From assembly GCA_948099385.1 (NCBI GenBank), contig CANUEZ040000165.1:136501-200500 (forward strand): a stretch of 64,000 nt of DNA. Direction: 5' to 3'. Below the pieces are notes generated by a model. That model was not told where the DNA came from. It saw nothing but the letters and a program-made list of their open reading frames with translations, and did no database searches. Both the position numbers and the translations under genes were made by a program. The stretch comes from Fasciola hepatica. Lineage: Eukaryota; Platyhelminthes; Trematoda; Plagiorchiida; Fasciolidae. Shown piece after piece: positions 11,723-24,071 of the stretch (positions within the stretch are counted from its first letter, which is position 1; each line of letters begins with the position of its first letter).

Positions 11723-12121
11723 TCATTCAGGTTCCGCGGCCCCGGTCGTTAGCTCCCTTATGTCTATCCACCCGCAATGTCTACGTAATTCTCCTATGGC
11801 TTTCGCATGCCTGAGACAAAGGGAAAATTTGATGGTGACATGATTACTTTTGCCTAAGGGCGTCAGCAAATCTAACCCGTCTATGTCATTTTCGTGCCTT
11901 GTGATCACTAAGTCAGGCAGCGAAGGCTGCTGTCCAGATCTGTATCTTGTGCTTCCTTGAATATTGTGGAACAGAGCTCTGCTGTGCATCCGTTCGACGA
12001 AGTCTTCCTTTGCTCTACCCGAGATACAACTACCTGTTGTCCAATCCACTCTTGGCATGTTAAAGTCTTCTACTATTAGAAGCCCACTCGCTGAAGCCTT
12101 GGGCCGCTGTAGTGCACCCAT
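11723..12121 (-). pseudogene. CR1-type AP endonuclease segment, unit 1
   Basis: A 132-codon frame with LLIVEDFNMPRVDWTTGSC, the GDFN motif of APE-type LINE endonucleases (here EDFN), then PSLPDLVITRHENDIDGLDL and LGKSNHVTIKF, matching the usual LDLVLT and SDH(V/A) motifs (here SNH). These substitutions at metal-binding or catalytic positions, and the missing N-terminal part, mark it as a relic. In an active element this domain nicks the target for reverse transcription. Confidence 0.7.
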
Positions 12122-12442
12122 CGACCTTTTACCCTCGTTTATTGTTGAATTTGGGCTTCTGGGTGCGCATACAACAGCTGTCTTTCTGGCACGCTATCTT
12201 ACAACGATAGCACACATTTGAGTGCTTCCTGTGCACAAACTCACTTCTGATTCCATGTTCACTGGTCCTTCTCTGACCAAGAAAGCTACTCCACCACCGG
12301 CTGTGTCAATTCCCCTGTCCTATCGATAAACGAGATAGTGGTCTTGCACTCCTCGTGGGATATGGTCATTTTGGGAAACCCATTTCTATGAGACTGCGAC
12401 TATTTCAGCATTGCAATGAGCGCCTCTAGTGGTCAGCTCCGC

Positions 12443-12967
12443 CTATCTCTTTCTAATGCTGTAGGCATTGGTGTATAGCATTACCGTGGCCCTTTCTATC
12501 GACTTGGCATTTTTCTCCTTTATTTCACGTCTTGCCTCGTGCGGAGTGTCCGAGTGGCTGCTACTTTTTTTGCTTCCAATGGACTGGACGTCATAGTTTG
12601 CTGGTTCGCCTCTACGATTGTTTGTTCCATCGGGTCGAAATCTTGTATACGCCTCATGAGCGTTGCAAGAACAACTTCTTTTTGGCCTTCCGGAATTTCT
12701 TATGATAGGCGGCCCAGGACTAATTTCCTCTTCCACTGAGACCTCCCACGACTCGTCTTCCAATACGTCTTCAAATACAACCACTACTTGACAGTACTTG
12801 TTTGGCGTGCTGCGCGTGATATACGTCCCGGTTTGTATTACTGGGATTGTTCCCAGCAAACCCCTGTGTTGAGGCGATGTTTGTACTCGCCTTCCTCGTA
12901 GGCTGGCTTTCCCTCGTGACTTTATACCCGTTTTCAAAGTATCAGGCACCTTAATGTATCTTACCAT
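12443..12967 (-). pseudogene. CR1-type ORF1-like frame, unit 1
   Basis: A 174-codon frame, Ser/Arg/Lys-rich and without a recognised domain, at the position of ORF1 or the ORF2 start of the CR1-type element. Its last residues, VMLYTNAYSIRKR, resemble the start of LINE endonucleases (compare the usual yTNA.sl..K), so the endonuclease may once have been fused to or followed it. The function of the rest is unknown. Confidence 0.5.
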
Positions 12968-13416
12968 TTTGCGGTGATAAATGTCCCCCGCTCTTGCTAG
13001 CAGTTGGTCCCTGATGTTCTGGTTTACGAATTCAACCAGGATTGGTCTCGCTGGTTCTGGTTGTATTCTCGGTCGTCGACCCTATGAATTCTCCTTATTC
13101 ATACCATTTGACTAATGCCTACAAACCTTATCAGGTTCAGCACCCACCTGTTATTCAAATCCAGTCTTGTTTTCGATTCTGTAATGGTCGGTTTCTCATG
13201 GTTCAGTATGAGTACGTTGCGGCTTCTCGTCATGCTCGATTCCTCTCCAGCTCCTTCTTGTGTTCCTTTTTTCAGCCAACTGAAGGAACAAATCCCTTCG
13301 TGTAACAAAACTGGAAGGAGTTAAAAAAGTTGCAGTAGTGGATGCCGATCTCTGTGCATACCGCTGAGAGAATTCAGGACTCTCGACTGGCCCCGACCGC
13401 TATCAGTCCTGTGCAA

Positions 13417-13436
13417 CCTGACCTGACCTGACCTGA
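13417..13436. repeat. (CCTGA)4 at the CR1-type element edge
   Basis: Four perfect copies of CCTGA. On the element's strand they read TCAGG and sit at its 5' edge, exactly where LINE B sequence resumes. They could be part of the element or target-derived. Confidence 0.9.
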
Positions 13437-14063
13437 CTAACGGTTAAATACATTGGTGTTACACTATCCCATAATCTTTCATGGTACATGCGTGGTCAAC
13501 AGATATTCTGTAAAGTTAGTAAGTCATAATTTTTCTCTCTCCGTTTAGGATTACTCTTGATCCCAGGTCAGTCGGCTTTTATATTTGTGTCTGCATGCTT
13601 TCTGCCGTACTAGCTGTACTTCTCTCCAGTCGTTTCCCTTGTCCTATGGAGGAAAGATTTTAACCTGACGATTAGATCCATAAAACACGTCTATAAATGG
13701 ATTGGCATATCCAAAGATATACTTGTTGACACCGTCACTGATAAATACAGCAATGTTAGTGGCCATTTAACTCTGAATATACATTCAGACATTCATCATC
13801 CTCTACACAGCCAACTCTCAAAAGCTGTGTTCACAACACACGCGCTCGCAAGTCTGCACTTCGCAGTTCAGTTTTGCCGTACCTTGCTAGTCTGCTTGTT
13901 GACTCAGTGAAAGCAACTACACGCTTACGAAACTGTTCACTTGGGTATAACTTATCATGAGTTGTACGTTTTTCCCGATTCCGTATTTTTATATTCCTAG
14001 ATGTGGTATGTATGCTGGAATTCCACCCAATCGGGTGTAGAAGCCACTAACAGTTTGACTTGA
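13437..14063 (+). pseudogene. LINE B, 3' part, unit 1
   Basis: Resumes the RT after the CR1-type insertion with VKYIGVTLSHNLSW, then SIKHVYKWIGISKD and HPLHSQLSKAV, the usual tail of this LINE class. It ends with TTGACTTGAC at 14053-14063, the short tandem repeat expected at CR1-like 3' ends. Stops interrupt it. Confidence 0.65.
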
Positions 14064-14850
14064 CCTGTTGACATTCTATTTTCATGTGCAAAAGGAAGAC
14101 ATTCATCTTCATTCGAAAGTAATGGTTCTTCTTTACATATTGGACAACAAGATAATGCCCTCAGTTCGGGCAGTGAAATATCTTGGCGTAACCATTTCCC
14201 AAAACTTCACCCGGTCCCGGAATTTATTGTATGTATTTACAAGGATTCAACGACTATCGTTTTATGTTCTAGGGCTAAGGTCTGTATACATTCTTCAATA
14301 CCCCCAAAATAGCCTCGCATATTCCTGCCTGATGCCATAACTCTTACACTTTTGCTCAGTTATCCATGCTGGTCTTCGAAAGAAAGACTATCGTTCTGAG
14401 CAAGTTTATCAAAGTTATAACACCATCCAGTGCTATTTTCTGTCTTGATGTGTCTAATTTTCTTACAAAAGACAATTTTTCTTCGTGCTAAATCTCTCCA
14501 CTAATATCCTGTGCGACTGGAATCATCCACGGTGCACACACATTACACTGAGCGTGTTTCTTCCTCATCCACCAGGTGTAAATGCAACTTGTTCTGCTCC
14601 CTGTACAACCTGCTATCCTTCATTTGTCCTCCCCTATTGTGCAACCTACCGCAATAACCCTTTCCTGGTGTCTGGTGAATTCAAAAACACTTAATCCTAA
14701 CTCATTTTGTTGTTATTTTTTTAACCGCTGCTTGTATTTACTGAATATTCAGCACGTTTATCCAACAAATAACGTATCCATGAGAATAGTACTGAACATT
14801 CATCCCTTGGGATGAATGAATACACTATTTGGCTAGACTTGACTTGAAAC
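14064..14850 (+). pseudogene. LINE A, 3' part, unit 1
   Basis: The open part (14068-14340) has VKYLGVTISQNFT and FTRIQRLSFYVLGLR, the same region as in LINE B's 3' part but a separate copy. After frameshifts a tail with WNHPRCTHITLSVF and a Cys/Pro-rich stretch follows. The element ends near 14850 with GACTTGACTTGA. Because LINE A's 5' part stops where LINE B starts, this is its likely continuation. Confidence 0.6.
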
Positions 14851-15010
14851 AACAAAATGAGCAGCATGTTGAGGGAAGATAAATTCGAAAATAAATATTC
14901 AATCTATATCGCGCGGCAGCTATTACAATGGTGGATAATGGTTATGACCAAGCAAAGTCATCACTGGTCACTGGATCCTCCGGCTAGATACTAGATTCTT
15001 CTGTAATCAC
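14851..15010. other. Unassigned end of unit 1
   Basis: Short single-copy-looking flank between the LINE 3' end and the duplication junction at 15010/15011. Confidence 0.4.
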
Positions 15011-16587
15011 GGAAAACCAGAGCAATCGATCTCCGTCTGCAATCCCATCGAAACGATAAAGCTAATGGAAATGAGAAGACAACAAGGCAGCACGTCACAT
15101 AACACTGTATTCACATGGATGAAGGAAACGATACTTAAAGCAAAAATAGAACACTCCCGAAAACCGGGTGTCCAACCACATTTATTTCTACTTGTTGGGT
15201 CGATTAGTTTGTAGTACTTCTAAGAGCGTGATCGATTGATTTCCAATCCTTTTCTGTTGAACTGCTTGGAAACGTTCTTTCAGGTGAAAAGTAAAGCACC
15301 ATGCGGCGTAAAACCTTACTAAATATTGACTGATGGACATGGTTTGATACACCTAAAGCGATTAGTAATTTGGCTTCGGGGAGGTTTTTGCGACTCTCTG
15401 ACACCATATTTGATGCCCAAGCTATTTAGATCGAATCACTAATTTCGATTACAGTTTGCTGAATGGCTCAGAGCAGACACAAGCCTATAAAACGGACCAC
15501 AAGCAGAAGAAAACAACATAATGTGAAGAAACAAATTCCGTCGTGAAGTTGAAAACAGAATTGTATGATTTTTCCCACCAGAAACAACCTAAATGGACTA
15601 GATTCACTATATCTATAGGTAAAAATCCAACATTTATGTAGAATGGTTCATCATTTGCTGAAAAAGCCATCATGAAACTAACAAAACCTTATAGGATTTA
15701 TCCGTAAATTATTGGAATAATCAGGTGGAACTCTTTTAACCTTTGTCGCGTTAATGAGAATTTGACATCTGCTTTGAACTACGATGATTTCTAGTTTCGA
15801 AATCAATCATTACTTGTTTATGAATATTCAATACCTTTCCTTGAACTTAGTAATGAATAGAGGGCCTCTAACGCACCTGGTCAGTCTATCCTGCCGAGAT
15901 CACTTTGGTGAATGAAGCATAAGGAGCTATGTTGCCTCTCGAGTATCAGTGCAAAACCAAAAATGTTCCTTTTTATCTTTGAGCCTCGTGGATCCTTTAT
16001 TTCCCCATAATCTTATGTCTCGATTTGTAACCTACTGCTTGCATTTCCTGACCTTATAACTACCTCGTATGTAGCCCTGATTTATTAAAAACTCTCTAAA
16101 CCTGATTTTTATAGTTTGCAAACATTTTAGTACGAATAGGAAGTTCACTGCTGGACTAATGTTTCATTCTTATCGCTAGGCTGGCTTCCAAATCTCCAAA
16201 GCCATTTTCTACTGTTCCGTCAGTTCAAACCTCGAAATTATCCCAGCTCGCTCATCTTGTAGGAACATCCTGATGCTCCTTTCCTTGTGAACCCAGTTGT
16301 AGACCACAACCAGCCTATGAACAACTTCAGTGCTTGTCCACCATTCCACCTTGGGAATTCGAATTAGCCCCCAGTATGTTTCCTCTATTGGTTCCTGTGT
16401 TAATCACTCACGAGCTGAGGTGCTACCCTTTATCAAGTTCGTATAACGTGTACATTCATATAAATAGATATATCTTCTCTTAGGAAACATTTCACATCGG
16501 AGATATTAGGATGAGTTGTGACATCGTCACTGTCATGTTTTAGCTTCCATGACTGCCGGCACAGTTCTTTTAGATCGAGTGTGTTAG

Positions 16588-16788
16588 GCAGTTTTTCGGT
16601 GATCACAAGAATGGGTGATTAGAGTGCAAAAGCTCTCCGAGATTTTGAATGCCACTATCAAGAGGCTGGCAAATCCGACAAATTTTGAATCAGTCCAGAT
16701 GTGAATAACCTCTGGCTCCGATGAGATTCGAACCCACACGTAGACACCATGCGTGCTTTAAAACTGGGGTGTTGAGCTAGGGGACTCT
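16588..16788 (-). mobile_element. tRNA-headed SINE-like element, unit 2
   Basis: Copy of the element at 4190-4390, with identical B-box GGGTTCGAATCTC (about 16723-16735) and A-box-like sequence. Confidence 0.5.
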
Positions 16789-18479
16789 GGAAAAGATCTT
16801 CGAACTTCTTCTAGACGGGTGGTATTATTCACTGGCAAATGTTGCATTATCAGAAGGGAAACAGCAGAAAAGAACTGCACTTCAGTTGCCTACGGCAATA
16901 ATTTTTTATGACCAACCAACTGCAGCTCGGGTATCCTCTACTTGTGGGTTCGGTTCTCGCTTAGTTCAAATAATTTTCGCATTTGGATCATTCCAACTGT
17001 TTAAATAATTGAGAGGGATAGAACTACCGACCCGGAAAGTTTATTTGCTGCATCTTTCCCGCGTGGTCGGAGATGAGATAGACATACTTGATCGAGCACA
17101 TTTACGGTGATCTGGTCTCGGGATTCTGACCACGTCGGTCAGATTTGATCGTGAATAGCCAATGGTTTTCTTGGGATTAAAAAGCTGACCTGAAAGTTCG
17201 GAGGAATAAACTGCTTTAGGTTGTTTGAGTGAACCCAATGTATTTCTCTACCGGAATATACGTGGAGTTTTTATATTCTTATAGCCTTTAATGGCCAGCT
17301 GCTTGTTGCGGGAAATTCGGTTTTACTACCACAGAAGTGTTTCCTTATTTGATCAAGTACTTTTTTCTGTGCATCTTCAAACAGAAGCACTGAGATTATT
17401 GTGAACCACAAAATAATGCTTCTCATGTACCATTAACCAACTGTGGAATGATTCCGGTGCCCCGGGCAATAAAGAGCTGTACGCCATGCTGACAGACAAA
17501 GAGAGATAAGATTACTGTTTTATTCAAGGTAATACATGTGAAAGTCACTACCAAGATAATTACATGCGCAGATCTCATTTTCTCGCGTTTTCCAGTATCT
17601 TAGAGATAAATTTAAGGCTAAATAACAAAACGGATTGTGGATAGAAGCTTTTTGGACAGCGAAAACAGAGAATGAGAAGGTCGAGTCAGAAGAATGTATT
17701 TTCGGTTGCATAACAATGGAAATTGTTAAACTGAAAGACGGAAATCAAGTGAAAACAGTCACCGAATTGGAGGCCACCGTCAGAAAGTGATGCAAGTGAT
17801 GAAAAAAATCAGGTTAAGTTCACGCAGGACTGAGTGCGAACGGGATCATTAGGCGGTTATAGCATCAGTGGGCCTAAGAAGCCGGCCTGTTTGCGGTAAG
17901 TTTCATGGAGAAAGAATGCACTAGTACTGAGAGGGTGTGACGGACAAGAAACAAAGCAAGTTTGGGAAATTACATGGATGACGCAACGCTAATTTTTTAC
18001 GGGCCATATATTAAGTGAGAAAGTTGTCGATGAAATATTATGGAGATAATCGTTTTATCCTAGCTCTTGCTTTTTATTGAAAAATATTATGTAATGGAGT
18101 TTATCAGGACGGAACGAGGTTCTGAGTGTTTCAAAGAATCGATGTGCCGTATGATTCGTTTTCAGAAAAATTAGGCTGGAAAAACACAGCTTTATCGGCA
18201 GAAATTATAGTCAGCCGAGGTTTATCTACTAGTAGGTTTTCTTCGCAAATCAACGGATGTTCCAGTGTGTTTTTATGCGTGAATGTGTATTATTTAGTTG
18301 TGAGGTGGTTGAAGGTAATGGAAATCAGTTACACCAACCTCCACTGTCAGTCGCACTAATCGAGAGGTCATTTGGGAAGTATTTTTCCCAGTAATCTTAG
18401 TGCTGTCCAGGTGGTTGATATCCCTGTTCCGTCGTTCTGATTGATGCACTCAGGGTGGATGCTGATTGCCAGAGCTTCC

Positions 18480-18480
<1 letters not shown>

Positions 18481-18521
<41 letters not shown>
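18481..18521. repeat. (TA)n microsatellite, about 20 repeats
   Basis: Counterpart of 6083-6153, shorter by 30 bp. Confidence 0.98.
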
Positions 18522-18523
<2 letters not shown>

Positions 18524-19940
18524 TGCGAGTACTTTCGAAACCCACGTCAGAGAACTTTGGTGCAGTTACAGTTGATTTATTGTCCTTTGGTTATAGCACA
18601 AAGTGTAATCACCGAGTCTAGTCCAAGTTTTTCAAAAGATTCTTGTTGATTGATCAAGGCTTTTCTTTCCTTATTTGTTCTGTGATTCTGTTCTTGATCT
18701 GCCTTCCAGTGTACTCAACTTATTAAACGGGACATTCTTTATAGAAAACAATGCGGAGGAAAAGACTGTTTGGCTCCCACTGGACTCCAGTATCAGTTTG
18801 GGACTTCGGAGGCATTTGGAGATTGCTTTATAGATACTTCCTCCTTAATCGATAGCACTATGAAATAACACCTAGCGAACACCAAGAATTCATTTCGTTA
18901 CCAAGACCAAAAAAACTGTTTTCAAGATCAGTATCGGAACCATGGATGCGGCTTAGTCACTTAAATCAAAAGTTCCAGGCGCAAGAGTTCAAAACCTTTT
19001 TTTTGGCTTAGAGAGAAGAACAGATTGCTCTTCTTTCTGTGGAATGCAAACCACGATTCCCCAGCGAATATGAACCGAGTATCACCGAAAATATTTATAT
19101 TTCACTATCTTGCTTGTCAAATGATATCTATTCATTCTTCGTCAAATTCACCTTAGAAATCATAGAACCTATTGAGATTTCACTCGCCATCCTCAATGGA
19201 GATTTTATTTACTCGGATATTAGCACTCGTAACCGCTTGGTGGTACAGACTATTTTATACTTCTTCACGGGCAAGAATGCGCAGCTCAATCTACTCTTTG
19301 TTAACGTCGCCTGGATGATCTCTGTTCAGAAGATAGCTTTCCTATCCAGCTTCGATCACTGCATCGTCGAATTCTACCCCAAGACTGATTCCAAGTCACG
19401 CCACCTTATGCATACTCGTTCTTCTAATCGCAGGATTTTCCATACGCAATGCAACCAAGAAAACCTGACATTGATATGAGACAGTTCAGGACAATTGTTT
19501 TGGTCAATTCTACTGTCCTGTGATCTCTATTGGCTGTAATCATTGGAAAAATTATTTGAACTTTTTTAAAGATATTTATTGCCCACGAGGGCAGGTTTAC
19601 ATCAGACCCACCAGGCAGCCTCAACTGGAAACAATAAGACGACGGAAAGAACGTACTTACAAGACTAGAAATAGAACATCGGTAATACAAACAAAGTATC
19701 TAACTGAATCTATACGAATAAAAATGCAAATGTTCTTTTACAGCTGTAATCTCATTTAAATCGAATGGAGCGTCCGTGGACGGGGAGTCCATTTTTAGAG
19801 TTACACGGTGATTCTTCCAAAGTTAATTCGTCAGTTAACACGGCTAATCTTCAAAACGAGGACACATGGTCCCAAGTATGGATTTTCGATATGAGCAGTA
19901 CGGCATTGTATCTGGATGACAGGAAAAAATTTCCCCGGAA

Positions 19941-19977
19941 GCACACGATCGGTTTCGCGGTTATTGCCGCTCATCAG
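19941..19977 (-). ncRNA. Hammerhead motif, damaged, unit 2
   Basis: Copy of 7572-7608 with the same changed cleavage triplet and missing stem I. Confidence 0.7.
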
Positions 19978-20111
19978 AAGAATGACCGTGTGATTCTTAA
20001 AATGGACTCCCCGTCCATGCGTGCTCCATTCGATTCAAATGAGATTACAGCTGTAAACCAACTGTGGAGTGCTCGAGTATAAGAATGATCGGGCGGAAGA
20101 GTACCGGGTAC

Positions 20112-20154
20112 GCATATCTGATGAGCGGCAATAACCGCGAAACCGGTCGTGTGC
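20112..20154 (+). ncRNA. Hammerhead ribozyme of PLE type, intact core, unit 2
   Basis: Base-for-base copy of 7743-7785. Core CTGATGA, stem II GCGG/CCGC, GAAA and the GGTC cleavage site are intact, stem I has six pairs and stem III is the loopless palindrome ACCGGT. Predicted cleavage is after 20148. Confidence 0.85.
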
Positions 20155-20531
20155 TTTCGGGGGAATTTTGTCCCGTCATCCAGATACAATGCCGTACTAC
20201 TCATATCGTAAGTGTTCGTTTGTTCAAAATCTAAAATCTCCCAAAGTTGTTCATCTTTTGCTTCGAAATTTTGACACAACTTTGCATTCGAATACGTGAG
20301 TATTTTTGTGTACCTTTTGTAACTTCCATAGTTATCTGTTATCAACAATGCAATCATAACTGTTTTGCCCGATTGAGCTTTCTCACCTAGTTTTGTGACA
20401 AGGTAGGTGCGTAGGTTAGATGTATGAAAAATGTGCAACGTCTCCTTTACTCCTTCTCCGTTTAACCGGACTGAGCCATAGCAACGCATGGACGGATACT
20501 ACTAGTCTCAGATTAAAAAAAACTGGGCAGG

Positions 20532-21434
20532 TTGTACACACTCACTGAACTTAGAAACTCCAACTATTTCCAACTTTGGAACACAATGAAGAAGCTCTAT
20601 GGTATGAACTCCACATACCGAGTACCCTCAGAAATGGCTAGAGAGTTCGGTCAAATGGCTTGTACATCATCAACAATCAACATAGCGCCCTCGGAATTCA
20701 ATTTTGAGCCTAGCAAGGACTTAGAATCATTTTTTGTCAATCCGAGCGGAGTGTTAACCGAGCCAAAGGACTTAGAATCATGAAGGCTGCAAAACTTATT
20801 GAACCTCAACCAGCCGAAACTCTTATTGTACTTTTTTACCAAATGCATCGAATAATGCGTCATCACGGACCACTGGAGACCTATTCGTATGACCCCTTTA
20901 CCCAAATAGGAAATCGGTTAATTGTGTCCTGTCGCAAGCAATTCTGTTCTTTCAAAAATATTCGAAAAACTCATTCTTACAAGCATTAAGTGGTGCGTAA
21001 ATATTGAGTACGACTCACAATTTGCTTATCGAAACAAACATTCCACTGAAGATACCCATTCCATTCTCCCTTGATCGCACCAGCAAGCTTTTTCTTGTGC
21101 GTTTTCTCGATTGGAGTAATACATCCAAATGTGCTGATAGGCCTCTACTTTTGTCAATGTTACCAACCACAAGCGTACATCCTCTTCTGGTTTCACTGAC
21201 TAGAAACTATTTTACTGATAGAACTCCACTGACAATACTCAAAAGCGACAGCTCTGGTTCTTCGCCCGTCAACACAGATATACTTTTGTGTGCCATTCTG
21301 TCTCTCTTACTTTTTCATTTTACATTAGTAACTTATCCAAAGTTTCTGATGATTGAGTGCACTGATGGTGTTGTCACATATGATGATAACTTTCGATCAT
21401 TTCAACTTAGTGATTCATATCTTTTATTATCCTG
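20532..21434 (+). pseudogene. LINE A, 5' part of RT domain, unit 2
   Basis: Copy of 8163-9085, but with 20 bp deleted near 21056, just after the AYRNKHSTEDTLAYLV region, which adds a frameshift. CC is repeated at the deletion ends. Confidence 0.65.
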
Positions 21435-21438
21435 TCCT

Positions 21439-22239
21439 CGAGGCCGTCACATTTATCTCCCAATTTATCCAAAGCTCATAATCCAGATGAGCCATTATCT
21501 GTTGTACTCAAGGAGGGAGCTGACTCTCTTTCGGTTACATTGACCAATATCTTCAGTAGCTCTCTATCAAGCGGGAAAACTCCTGACTTTTGGAGACTGG
21601 TCAAGATAACGCCTATCCCCAATAAAGAACCCCGGGAAATACCATCACATTGCCTGTACTTTTGTGATCGTCAAATCTTTTGGGCGGCCTTTAGTACCGT
21701 GGATTAAATTGGAGCCTAATGAAGAAGATGTACACCAGTTTGCTTACCAATCTTCGCGTTCGTCACTCGAAGCTGTCGCTTACATAGACCGCTCAAAAGC
21801 CTTGGCTTTGGACAAAAAATGTAAAACTGTAATAGAGGTGTTTTTGGATTTCAGAAACTCTCTTGGTAGCTTCAGTTGATCAGCATTGCCCAGCATACTC
21901 GCCATAAGTGGCAATAATCCAAGCTTTTGCAGGCTGAATTCAGACAACTTCACTGACGGAAGATGGTTCACTTATTTCAACGGCCAAAAGTCCTCTTGTT
22001 TCATTTGATTCCGGTGTATTACGGGGTGCAATGTTTTAACCTTTTTACTTTCCTTTGTACATCAAACAACTTCCAATCCTGTCGACATTTGTTGGCTGAA
22101 AATACGCTGATGGTATAGTTTTAGGAGGTGAATTACTGTCACTTGAAACGAATTCACCAATTCAGAACTCGCCATCCCAAATTGCAAAATGGTCCTTTTT
22201 CCGTTCCATTCTACTGAATTCTTCTAAATGCCAGAATGA
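21439..22239 (+). pseudogene. LINE B, 5' part of RT domain, unit 2
   Basis: Copy of 9090-9890, with two single-base differences, and the same KYADG substitution at the catalytic box. Confidence 0.65.
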
Positions 22240-22484
22240 TTACTTGTCCTCAATTTCTGATGAATCACACAGAGTCCTCACCAACAGGTTTCCTCTCCTA
22301 TCTGCTAGTAATCAACCCATACCAATATCAATGAGGTCTCCTCTAAGTCTTCTTTTCCCAAGTGATAAGAGTCCCATATCATGCAGTCGTTGTTCAAACG
22401 GTTTCCCTCGTTGTCCCTCAACCATCCGGGTGGCTAGTCGCTGGACCTTTCCTAGTCAAACTGAATCCTTTTCGAAAAATATGC

Positions 22485-22730
22485 TCAAGCCTGCGCACAA
22501 TGTTCTAAAAGGGGCCTAACTACTGCCCTATACATGGGTATGAACACTTGCACCGATCTGCAAGATAGGGCTGAGCGCAGCCGAAAGACCTCATATCTTG
22601 CCCTATGAGCAGCCAGCTTGCACTGTTCGGCACATTTGAAGTCCACAGTCATTCGGACACCCAAGCCCTCTGTTGACTGCGTCCCATCAACTGTGAATTG
22701 TCCATTTTCCCCCATGACCGTTACTCCCAC
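22485..22730 (-). pseudogene. CR1-type RT, C-terminal segment, unit 2
   Basis: Identical translation to 10136-10381. Confidence 0.65.
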
Positions 22731-22738
22731 TGAAGCTC

Positions 22739-23528
22739 AGGTTAGAAGATGATTGTTGTTTTCGTTTAATGGTATGTCCCATTTGTTTGCCCAGCTAACT
22801 ACCTGATTCAGGCCCCCTGCTAGTTTATCACAATCTCCCGATCCCACAAATTTTACATGGTCTGTAAAAATAAAACACGCTAGGGTCAATCCTTCCACTA
22901 AATCGTTTATGCATACAAGAAAAAGAAGTGGACATAAAACTGACCCTTGAGATACTCCGCTGGTTACCTTTGCTGCATTTAACTTGTGAGTTCACACTCT
23001 GACATGAAACGTTCTGTTTATTAGGAAAGCTAATACCCACTTGCCTATTTGGCCTTCTGTCCCAAACGTCTTTAGTTTTCCCATAAATAGGCGATAGCTG
23101 ACTGTATCAAAGGCCTTGCTGAAGTCTAGGTAGCAAACTTCGACCATCTTGCCCTCGTCGAGCTGATTTGTGACTTTGTCTAGGAATACTACAGAGTTCG
23201 AAAAGCAGAATTTGCCCTTGAAAAACCCGTTCTGTGGTTTACAGAGCAATTTGTGGCTCAGTAGGTTTTTACATATATGTCCCCTCACCAGTCGCTCTGA
23301 ACACTTGCAGATAACGCATGTGAAGCTTACAGGAAGATAATTTTCTTTGTCTGTCCTTGACCCTCCCTCGTAGATAGCCACAAAAGTAGCTAACTTCCAG
23401 TCCAAAGGTAATACTCCTGGGTAAGGAGTGGCCCAGTATAGACGGCATGCATGTCCACTGATCATGGCAGTCAATGGCTGTATGATAGCATCAGGCTCCG
23501 CCGAACTGTGTATGTTAAGCCCTTCCAA
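22739..23528 (-). pseudogene. CR1-type reverse transcriptase core, unit 2
   Basis: Identical to 10390-11179, including LDFSKAFDTV (motif A) and the dead FTDH in place of the F/YADD box. Confidence 0.75.
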
Positions 23529-24071
23529 TAGTTTCTCTGTCTCCCGTTCTCCAATTTGCGGGTTGGGAGGATAGGAGCAACCACTTGGGTTTCGGTCCGT
23601 GTTTGTTGTCCCCCATCACTTCTATGTACACCCTTGAAGTACTGGCCTAGGGCGTCTGCTTTTCTCTGGTCATCGTTGCATATCCCCCCCCCCATCCCTC
23701 AACACCAGAGGTCCCACTCCATTTCTAAGCGAAGCCTTTGACTGAACATATCTGTAGTATCTTTTCGGGTTTCGTTTAACGTCTCTGGACAGCGCCAGTT
23801 CAGAAGTCCTCTTAGCCCCTCGTTGAACTTTTACGGCTGAGTTTCTATCCCCTTTGTACCGTTACCAGGCTCATTCTTTACCCGTGGCCTTGAAGATATG
23901 CCAGCTTTTGTCCATCTTTTTGCCTGCTCCTCGAACCACCGGCGGCCACCAATCCGGCTTGTCTTTGTTTCTGCACTCCTGGAGTGGGGCAAAACTGTCC
24001 TGCAGCTCCAGAAGGTTTCCCTTGATCCTCTGTCACATTTCCTTTACTTCAGCTTCCTCACCCTCCATTTC
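23471..24071 (-). pseudogene. CR1-type linker between endonuclease and RT, unit 2
   Basis: Copy of 11122-11722 with the same run of ten C. Confidence 0.45.

Larger units (their letters stand above)
9891..13436 (-). mobile_element. CR1-type LINE, nearly full length, inserted in LINE B, unit 1
   Basis: On the minus strand, from 13436 downward, come four CCTGA repeats (TCAGG on the element strand), an ORF1-like frame, an endonuclease segment, an RT segment and an RT C-terminal segment, giving about 3.5 kb in canonical LINE order. Several frameshifts separate the pieces. The flanking LINE B reads up to about 9890 and again from about 13437, which supports insertion, although no clear target-site duplication was found. 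The family assignment to CR1 rests on the RT motif style. Confidence 0.75.
2613..15010. repeat. Tandem duplication, unit 1 (12,398 bp)
   Basis: The sequence from 2613 recurs from 15011 in the same orientation and in full. By eye I count about ten single-base differences (for example at 2939, 3049, 6246, 6597, 9245, 9432, 12638, 13381 and 13526) and three indels: the (TA)n tract is 30 bp longer here, one A is missing near 6547, and 20 bp near 8690 are present here but absent from unit 2. Only two bases (AC) are shared at the junction with the flanks. The unit contains a SINE, a PLE end with hammerheads and a nest of LINEs. Either a very young duplication or two haplotypes placed in series by the assembler. 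Confidence 0.97.
15011..19740. other. Unassigned part of unit 2 apart from SINE and (TA)n
   Basis: Copy of 2613-7371. Only the SINE-like element and the (TA)n tract listed separately could be recognised. Confidence 0.4.
19741..20219. mobile_element. Penelope-like terminal repeats, head-to-head, unit 2
   Basis: Copy of 7372-7850 with the same interlocked inverted repeats. No difference from unit 1 was noticed in this part. Confidence 0.7.
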
